Assembly (NCBI GenBank): GCA_002473165.1 | Contig: DKSD01000088.1 | Span: 1 to 64,000 of the forward strand | DNA length: 64,000 bases | Source of the DNA: Succinatimonas sp. UBA7265 | GTDB taxonomy: Bacteria; Pseudomonadota; Gammaproteobacteria; Enterobacterales; Succinivibrionaceae | Reading direction: 5' to 3' | Shown here: positions 58,202 to 64,000 of the stretch, one piece after another | Layout: each line of letters opens with the position of its first letter | Position numbering within the stretch: position 1 is the first letter of the stretch | Notes under the pieces: generated by a model | The model's database searches: none | What the model was told of the DNA's origin: nothing | Seen by the model: only the letters and a program-made list of their open reading frames with translations | Position numbers and translations under genes: made by a program

Positions 58202-59167
58202 TTAGCGCCGGCGCCGCGAGGCTTTGACGGCAAGATCCAAAAGCGCCTGCTTGCAGGGGCTGTCCGGGAGGAAGGAGAGCGCCGCCTTCGCCTGTTGCGC
58301 CGCGGCGTCGGCGCAGCGCTGGCACTCGTCAAGGGCGCCGGTTTTGGTTATCCAGGAGAGCACGTTTTTAAGATCGCCCTCATGCGCCGCCTGCTCAAGG
58401 GCGGCGCGATCTTCGACTTTGGTGCGCTCGAGAGCCACGATGAGCGGCAGCGTGACGCGGCCGTCTGAGAGATCCTCGCCCGCGTTTTTGCCCAGGGTGT
58501 TTTCGTCTGCCGAGTAGTCGAGCATGTCATCGGCGATCTGGAAGCCCTCGCCTAAGCACCTGCCGTACTCGTGCAGGGCGCGGATCTCGCTTTGCGGGCG
58601 TCGCGCCAAAATCGCCGGTCCGCTGCAGGTGAGCGCGAACAGCGCCCCGGTCTTGCAGAAGATCGTCTCGCGGTACTGCTCGCGGCTGACGCTGAGATCG
58701 CCTTGCAGTTTAAGCTGGTTGATTTCCCCGGCCACCAGCGAGGACACCGCCTCGTTGACCGCGCCGTACAGATCTGAGGAGTCCAGGGCGTGGAACTCCA
58801 CGAAACAGCGTGTGAACATGTAGTCGCCTGCGAGCACGGCGACGTGGTTGCCGTCCGTCTCGTTAAGCGTAGGGGCGCCGCGGCGCACGCTGGCGCGGTC
58901 TATGACATCATCGTGGATGAGCGTGGCCGTGTGCAGCAGTTCGACGGCCGCGGCAAAATGCAGGATCTGACCGGTGCATGTGCCGCCTGAGAGCGCCATG
59001 CCCGATAACAGCGCCAGGCGCGGGCGCACGCGCTTGCCGCCTGATTTTACGACCTGCTGGCACAGCGAATTGACGCTCTGCTCCTCAGCGCTGCCCCTGA
59101 GGGTGGCAAAGAGCAGTTCTTCCACCTTTTTTAGCGGCTCTTTCGTGAGCGCTTCGCTGTCATTCAT
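58202..59167 (-). CDS. ispB: Polyprenyl diphosphate synthase (octaprenyl type)
   Basis: A 321-residue trans-prenyltransferase making the quinone side chain. First Asp-rich motif: LIHDDVIDRASVRRG. Second: IADDMLDYSAD. Also GGKRVRPRLALLSG at the N-terminal side. Start ATG 59167 (MNDSEAL) matches the usual length; the open frame to 59260 has no homology. It is divergent from rplU as in most gammaproteobacteria. Chain length cannot be read with certainty; the residues before the first motif (ELLHTAT) are small, as in long-chain enzymes. Confidence 0.92.
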   Translation of the reverse strand: MNDSEALTKEPLKKVEELLFATLRGSAEEQSVNSLCQQVVKSGGKRVRPRLALLSGMALSGGTCTGQILHFAAAVELLHTATLIHDDVIDRASVRRGAPTLNETDGNHVAVLAGDYMFTRCFVEFHALDSSDLYGAVNEAVSSLVAGEINQLKLQGDLSVSREQYRETIFCKTGALFALTCSGPAILARRPQSEIRALHEYGRCLGEGFQIADDMLDYSADENTLGKNAGEDLSDGRVTLPLIVALERTKVEDRAALEQAAHEGDLKNVLSWITKTGALDECQRCADAAAQQAKAALSFLPDSPCKQALLDLAVKASRRRR

Positions 59168-59508
59168 AGCTGCAGTGCAAATCCGTAAACTGATCCCGGA
59201 CTGAAAGCCACCGGGACAAACCATAAAAGCCTGCGCTATTTTAACATTGAGCGCATGCATAACTTCTTATTTAAGGCGTGAAGACCTTGCGCCGCTTGCG
59301 GCACAGGGCTGTATAATATGCGCCGTTTCAGGCGGCGGCGGAGTTTTCACACAAACTGCGCAGCGATCGTTTTTTCAGCGAATTTTTTCTTGCAAAGAAT
59401 AAGACGACGCTGTAGAATACTGCCCCACTAGCGCCCTGTACAGGGCGGAAGATGATTTGATTTCGATCTGCAGGAACGATGACTCCTGCAACAACCCGGA
59501 GTTTAAGC
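59168..59508 (+). promoter_or_regulatory. ispB-rplU divergent region: rplU promoter and leader
   Basis: No ORF in this 341-bp region. TTGCAA (59390-59395) and TAGAAT (59413-59418) with a 17-bp spacer form a good promoter for rplU. A TATAAT at 59313-59318 may be a second start. The leader after the main promoter has two hairpins: CGCCCTGTACAGGGCG (about 59433-59448) and GCAGGA-N8-TCCTGC (about 59470-59489). They could bind L21 for autogenous control. Confidence 0.65.
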
Positions 59509-59820
59509 ATGTACGCAGTTGTTTTTTGCGGCGGCAAGCAGCACAAGGTCTCCGAGGGCGACGTGGTCTGCGTTGAGCTCCTCGATGCCAAAGAAGGCAG
59601 TGAGATCGATCTTGACAAGGTTCTTTTAATCTCTGACGGCACCAACATCAAAGTCGGCGCCCCTTACCTCGACGGCGCCAAGGTTACTGCCAAGGTCGTC
59701 GGCGCCAAGGGCGGCGAGAAAGTGAAGATCGTTAAGTTCCGTCGCCGTAAGCACCACCAGAAGGTGACCGGTCACCGTCAGTGGTACACCGTTCTTGAGA
59801 TCACCGGCATCGCCGGCTAA
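59509..59820 (+). CDS. rplU: 50S ribosomal protein L21
   Basis: A 103-residue ribosomal protein, same length as E. coli L21. Blocks: YAVVFCGGKQHKVSEGDVV, LDKVLLISDG, and the signature KIVKFRRRKHHQKVTGHRQW. The start at ATG 59509 follows GGAG; a frame open from 59479 contains the leader hairpin. rpmA follows 18 bp later. Confidence 0.98.
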   Translation: MYAVVFCGGKQHKVSEGDVVCVELLDAKEGSEIDLDKVLLISDGTNIKVGAPYLDGAKVTAKVVGAKGGEKVKIVKFRRRKHHQKVTGHRQWYTVLEITGIAG

Positions 59821-59838
59821 GTTAGGAGCAAGGAATAA

Positions 59839-60102
59839 ATGGCACACAAGAAAGCTGGCGGTTCCGTTCGTAACGGCCGCGATTCCCAGGGTCAGCGTTT
59901 AGGCGTGAAACGTTACGCCGGCGAGAGCGTGCTGGCAGGTTCAGTCATTGTCCGCCAGCGCGGCACCCACTTCCACCCGGGCGCCAATGTCGGCATCGGC
60001 AAGGATGATACCCTGTTCGCCAGGGCTGACGGCAAGGTCTCGTTTGTGACTCGCGGCAAATTCAACCGTAAGTTCGTTGAGATCGTCACCGAGCAGCAGT
60101 AA
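59839..60102 (+). CDS. rpmA: 50S ribosomal protein L27
   Basis: An 87-residue protein at the peptidyl-transferase end of the 50S subunit. It begins [20 protein letters not shown], with no N-terminal cleaved extension of the Firmicutes kind. [19 protein letters not shown] is the family signature. Same operon as rplU. Confidence 0.98.
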   Translation: MAHKKAGGSVRNGRDSQGQRLGVKRYAGESVLAGSVIVRQRGTHFHPGANVGIGKDDTLFARADGKVSFVTRGKFNRKFVEIVTEQQ

Positions 60103-60117
60103 GTTTTAAGCATTCAG

Positions 60118-60148
60118 AAAAAAGCCCCGCCTGTTGCGGGGCTTTGTT
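60118..60148 (+). terminator. rplU-rpmA terminator
   Basis: AAAGCCCCGC-CTGTT-GCGGGGCTTT then TGTTG, a perfect 10-bp stem 18 bp after rpmA. The T tract is modest, so some read-through into obgE is possible. Confidence 0.8.
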
Positions 60149-60171
60149 GTCTCAGGATTACAATTTGCTGA

Positions 60172-61374
<1,203 letters not shown>

Positions 61375-61375
61375 G

Positions 61376-61864
61376 ATGCAGCCTGAAATCATCGCGGCGG
61401 TGGCGCGCAACCGCGCCATCGGCAGAAAAGGGCAGATCCCCTGGCATTTGAGCGCTGATCTTAAGCACTTTAAAGAAGTGACCATGGGGCATCCCGTGAT
61501 CATGGGGCGCAGGACGTTTGAGTCCATAGGCAGGGCGCTTCCGGGCAGGCTCAATATCGTGGTATCCGCGGGGCTTAAAGAGACTCCTCAAGGCACGGTG
61601 CTCTGCCGCAGCCTTGCCGAGGCCCTTGAGACTTCGGCAAAATCATCAGCGCTCTCCCCCATGGTGATAGGCGGCGCGCGGCTTTACGCCGAGGCGCTGC
61701 CGCTCTCAGCGGTGCTGCACCTTACGGCCGTGGAGCTTGAGCCTGAGGGCTGCGACGCCTTTTTCCCGGAATTTGACGCCGCGGCGTTCTCTAAAAAGAC
61801 CGAGTTTAACGGGGTGTCGCCCGAAGGCGTCCGCTACGCCTTTGAGACCTGGACGCGCAGGTAA
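61376..61864 (+). CDS. folA: Dihydrofolate reductase
   Basis: A 162-residue enzyme reducing dihydrofolate to tetrahydrofolate with NADPH. Family blocks: IIAAVARNRAIGRKGQIPWH (Met20-loop region), LKHFKEVTMGHPVIMGRRTF with the NADPH-binding GRRT, and VIGGARLYAEALP. The catalytic acid in SADLKHFK is present. It lies immediately after obgE and shares its transcript; the coding frame is offset, so the track of obgE does not continue. Confidence 0.96.
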   Translation: MQPEIIAAVARNRAIGRKGQIPWHLSADLKHFKEVTMGHPVIMGRRTFESIGRALPGRLNIVVSAGLKETPQGTVLCRSLAEALETSAKSSALSPMVIGGARLYAEALPLSAVLHLTAVELEPEGCDAFFPEFDAAAFSKKTEFNGVSPEGVRYAFETWTRR

Positions 61865-61891
61865 GGGCCTGAGTTTTCAGCGGAGGACTTT

Positions 61892-63247
61892 ATGGGCATG
61901 CAGCATGCCGGTCTTGATATGCTCCACGGCAGCCTGTGGAACAAGATCATCGCCTTTACCGTGCCGCTGGCGCTCACGGCCATGCTCCAGCAGCTGTATA
62001 ACACCGCGGATGTGACGGTGCTCGGGCGCTTTGAGGGCGAGGCGGCCATGGCCGCCTTAGGCTCGAACATCCCGGTCGTGGGCCTTGTGGTCAACCTCTT
62101 TGTCGGGCTCTCCATAGGCGCGAACGTCGTGATCGCCCGCTATATCGGCAAAGGCGACGGCGGGAGCGCCAACCGCACGATCTACACGGCGCTCAATTTC
62201 GCGCTGGGCTTTGGCGTGCTCATCGCGCTGCCCGGGATCGCTTTCTCCTATAAGATCTCAGAGCTCTTAGGCGATCCTGCGGAGGTGCTGCCGCTGTCCT
62301 CTGCCTATCTCTCCTGGTATTTTGCCGGCATGCCTTTTATTTCGCTCTTCAATTTCGAGGCGGCGGTGTTTCGCGCCGACGGCGACACGGCCACGCCGAT
62401 GAAGGCTTTGGTCTTAGGCAGCGCCTTCAACCTCGCAGCCGATCTCGCGGCGGTGAGCGTGTTCGATCTGGGCATCGGCGGCGTGGCCGCCGCCACCTCG
62501 CTTTCAAACGTCCTCACGGCCGCTTATCTTTTCATAAAGCTCACCCGCGCCCGCGGCGTGCTGCGCTTTGATGCCTCCAAGGCCGGGACTTTTGAGTGGC
62601 GCAAGGCCAAAGCGATCATCCTCATCGGCCTGCCTGCGGGCATCCAGGGCATGGTGTTCTCGGTTTCCAACATCGTGATCCAGTCGGCCATCAACTCGCT
62701 GGGATCCGACGTCATGGCCGCCTCGGCCGCGGCCTTTACTGTGGAGATCAATGTCTACTGTGTCGTCATGGCTTTTGGCATGGCGGTCACGACATTCGTG
62801 GGGCAGAACTTCGGCGCCGGAAACCTGGAGCGCTGCCGCCGCGCCGTGCGCGACAGCCTGTGGCTCGATGCGGCGGCGACGCTGTTTCTGGCCGCCGTGA
62901 TCTTCTTCGCCGCGCCTTATCTGATGAAGGTGTTCTCCGACAGCCCGCGCGTGCAGGAGCTCGGAGTGCTGCGCATGTACTGGATCCAGCTCTTCTACAT
63001 CATCTGCGTGCCCTTTGAAGTGCTCTCGGGGGCCATGCGCGGCTACGGCTATTCGCTGCCTCCTGCTTTGGCGACCATGGTGAGCATCGTGGGCGAGCGG
63101 CTTTTGTGGATCTTTACGGCGTTTAAGGCCTCGCCGGAGTTTGAGACGCTGCTTGTCACCTACCCGGTGTCCTGGTGCTGCGCCGTGCCGCTCATCGCCT
63201 GGCTCTATGTGCGCCATCTGCGCCGCCTTGCTGCGCACCAAATGTGA
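61892..63247 (+). CDS. MATE-family efflux transporter (copy 1, complete)
   Basis: A 451-residue, 12-helix multidrug/toxin extrusion transporter of the bacterial NorM/DinF superfamily. It opens LDMLHGSLWNKIIAFTVPLA and has LQQLYNTADVTVLGRFEG in helix 1-2. A second-half repeat begins at ILIGLPAGIQGMVFSVSN. GGAGG precedes ATG 61892. Two relatives follow: a deletion remnant at 63.35 kb and another copy at 63.82 kb. Substrate unknown. Confidence 0.9.
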   Translation: MGMQHAGLDMLHGSLWNKIIAFTVPLALTAMLQQLYNTADVTVLGRFEGEAAMAALGSNIPVVGLVVNLFVGLSIGANVVIARYIGKGDGGSANRTIYTALNFALGFGVLIALPGIAFSYKISELLGDPAEVLPLSSAYLSWYFAGMPFISLFNFEAAVFRADGDTATPMKALVLGSAFNLAADLAAVSVFDLGIGGVAAATSLSNVLTAAYLFIKLTRARGVLRFDASKAGTFEWRKAKAIILIGLPAGIQGMVFSVSNIVIQSAINSLGSDVMAASAAAFTVEINVYCVVMAFGMAVTTFVGQNFGAGNLERCRRAVRDSLWLDAAATLFLAAVIFFAAPYLMKVFSDSPRVQELGVLRMYWIQLFYIICVPFEVLSGAMRGYGYSLPPALATMVSIVGERLLWIFTAFKASPEFETLLVTYPVSWCCAVPLIAWLYVRHLRRLAAHQM

Positions 63248-63346
63248 CGGCGGTCACTTTTAAGCCCTGCCAGGCGTATAATTGCCGCCATCTTTCCTTA
63301 TATACAGAACGCAGCTAAATTTGAATTATGCTCGATAAACTGTCCC

Positions 63347-63665
63347 ATGGACATGCTCCACGGGCCGCTGTGGAACAAACTGGCCGCTTTCGCGCTGCCT
63401 TTGGCGCTCACCTCGGTGCTGCAGCAGCTGTGCAACGCCGCGGACGTCATGGCCTTAGGCCGCTATGGCGCTCATAGCGCTCGTCTGCGTGTGCGGCGAA
63501 CGCATGATCTGGGTGTATACGATGTTCCCGCTCAAGCCTGACTACACGACGCTCATGGAAACCTATCCCATAAGCCGGGCGCTCACGGTGCTGCTTCTGT
63601 GGGCAGTCTGCGCCTGGTTTATGAAATACCGCGCCGCGGCCGTGGTCGGCACCAGGCGCAAATAA
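63347..63665 (+). pseudogene. MATE transporter remnant (internal deletion)
   Basis: The first part (63347-63472) encodes MDMLHGPLWNKLAAFALPLA and continues to NAADVMALGRY, matching the MATE N-terminus. Directly after, in another frame, CVCGERMIWVYTMF and YPISRALTVLLLWAV match the MATE C-terminus of copy 1. About 340 central residues are missing. The ATG expected from copy 3 (63328) is also out of frame by one base. It is a relic left by an internal deletion in a tandem array. Confidence 0.85.
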
Positions 63666-63691
63666 AACCCTCGCCTCCTGACGCGGATTAT

Positions 63692-63726
63692 AAAAGCTCC
63701 GGGCGCCGCCGCGCCCGGGGCTTTTT
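63692..63726 (+). terminator. Terminator after the MATE remnant
   Basis: AAAGCTCCGGGCGC-CGCC-GCGCCCGGGGCTTT, a 13-14 bp stem with one mismatch, then T residues. It lies 27 bp after the remnant's stop, so the original gene probably ended here. Confidence 0.8.
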
Positions 63727-63821
63727 AGCGTTAAAGCCCCGACTCGTGCTGGCTAATTTGCGGGCAAACAAGCCCCCAAGCGTACAATAAGCGCATCTGC
63801 TTTGGCGCGGTTTCAAGAAAA

Positions 63822-64000
63822 ATGTTTAATAAATACCGCAATATGGACATGCTGCACGGCAGTCTTTGGGACAAGCTGGCCGCGTTTGCGCTGCCTTTGG
63901 CTTTAACGTCGGTCTTGCAGCAGTTCTACAACGCCGCCGATGTCATGGTGCTCGGGCGCTTTGCAGGCGATGCGGACATGGCGGCTGTGGGCAACAGCAT
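63822..64000 (+). CDS. MATE-family efflux transporter (copy 3, cut by window end)
   Basis: The first 59 residues of a third MATE protein, from ATG 63822 (MFNKYRNMDMLHGSLWDKLA) through VLQQFYNAADVMVLGRFAGD to the window edge. It is closer to the remnant than to copy 1 (for example LAAFALPLALTSVLQQ is shared). The frame is intact up to base 64000; whether the whole gene is intact cannot be seen. Confidence 0.85.
   Translation, partial: MFNKYRNMDMLHGSLWDKLAAFALPLALTSVLQQFYNAADVMVLGRFAGDADMAAVGNS

Noticed and set aside
62504..63241. 245-codon minus-strand ORF opposite the MATE gene
   Set aside because: The plus-strand frame shows membrane helices and MATE motifs; the opposite frame is His/Arg-rich shadow sequence.

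Overview
The window looks like a gammaproteobacterial chromosome. Two blocks of gene order are typical of that class: nnr-tsaE-amiC-mutL-miaA-hfq-hflX-hflK-hflC-purA (13.5-25.5 kb) and ispB / rplU-rpmA-obgE (58.2-61.4 kb). Polyphosphate glucokinase, a Firmicutes-style Y-family polymerase/YolD pair and the many transport genes would fit an anaerobic gut lineage such as Succinivibrionaceae. That placement is an inference.

Layout. 0-4.7 kb: the end of an rRNA operon (5S), a Y-polymerase/YolD pair, a tiny NrdD-like ORF, a MarR regulator, thioredoxin, and a DsbA/FrnE-like oxidoreductase divergent from an HxlR regulator. 4.7-8.3 kb: a two-gene ATPase/helicase operon resembling BrxD and BrxHI but without other BREX genes. 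8.4-25.5 kb: mostly housekeeping genes. 25.6-41.4 kb: a DeoR regulator, a polyamine-type ABC transporter, three paralogous Tat-exported binding proteins, two APH-fold kinases, an SDR, a class-III PLP enzyme and a complete tatABC operon. An ATPase of the DUF4143 type without a normal start codon interrupts this block. 41.6-48 kb: a phosphonate block (two phnE, phnC, phnD, an Fe-alcohol dehydrogenase, phnX, a DeoR regulator) without phnW. 48.9-56.2 kb: a complete four-gene Wadjet (jetABCD) operon. 56.3-58.2 kb: a MalS-like secreted protein that has lost the GH13 catalytic residues. 58.2-61.9 kb: ispB, rplU, rpmA, obgE, folA. 61.9-64 kb: three tandem MATE genes, the middle one a deletion remnant and the last cut by the window edge.

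The most interesting region is 25.6-41.4 kb. A 16-bp near-palindrome (best copy TGTTGCAGGTGCAACA) appears twelve times, and only in front of genes of this block: deoR, potA, all three binding proteins, both kinases, the PLP enzyme and tatABC. I read this as one regulon that imports an amino-alcohol-like compound, phosphorylates it with a kinase and removes phosphate and ammonia with the PLP enzyme. It appears to co-induce the Tat translocase needed to export its own binding proteins. The gene families are known. The regulon, the coupling to Tat and the substrate are inferences from the sequence.
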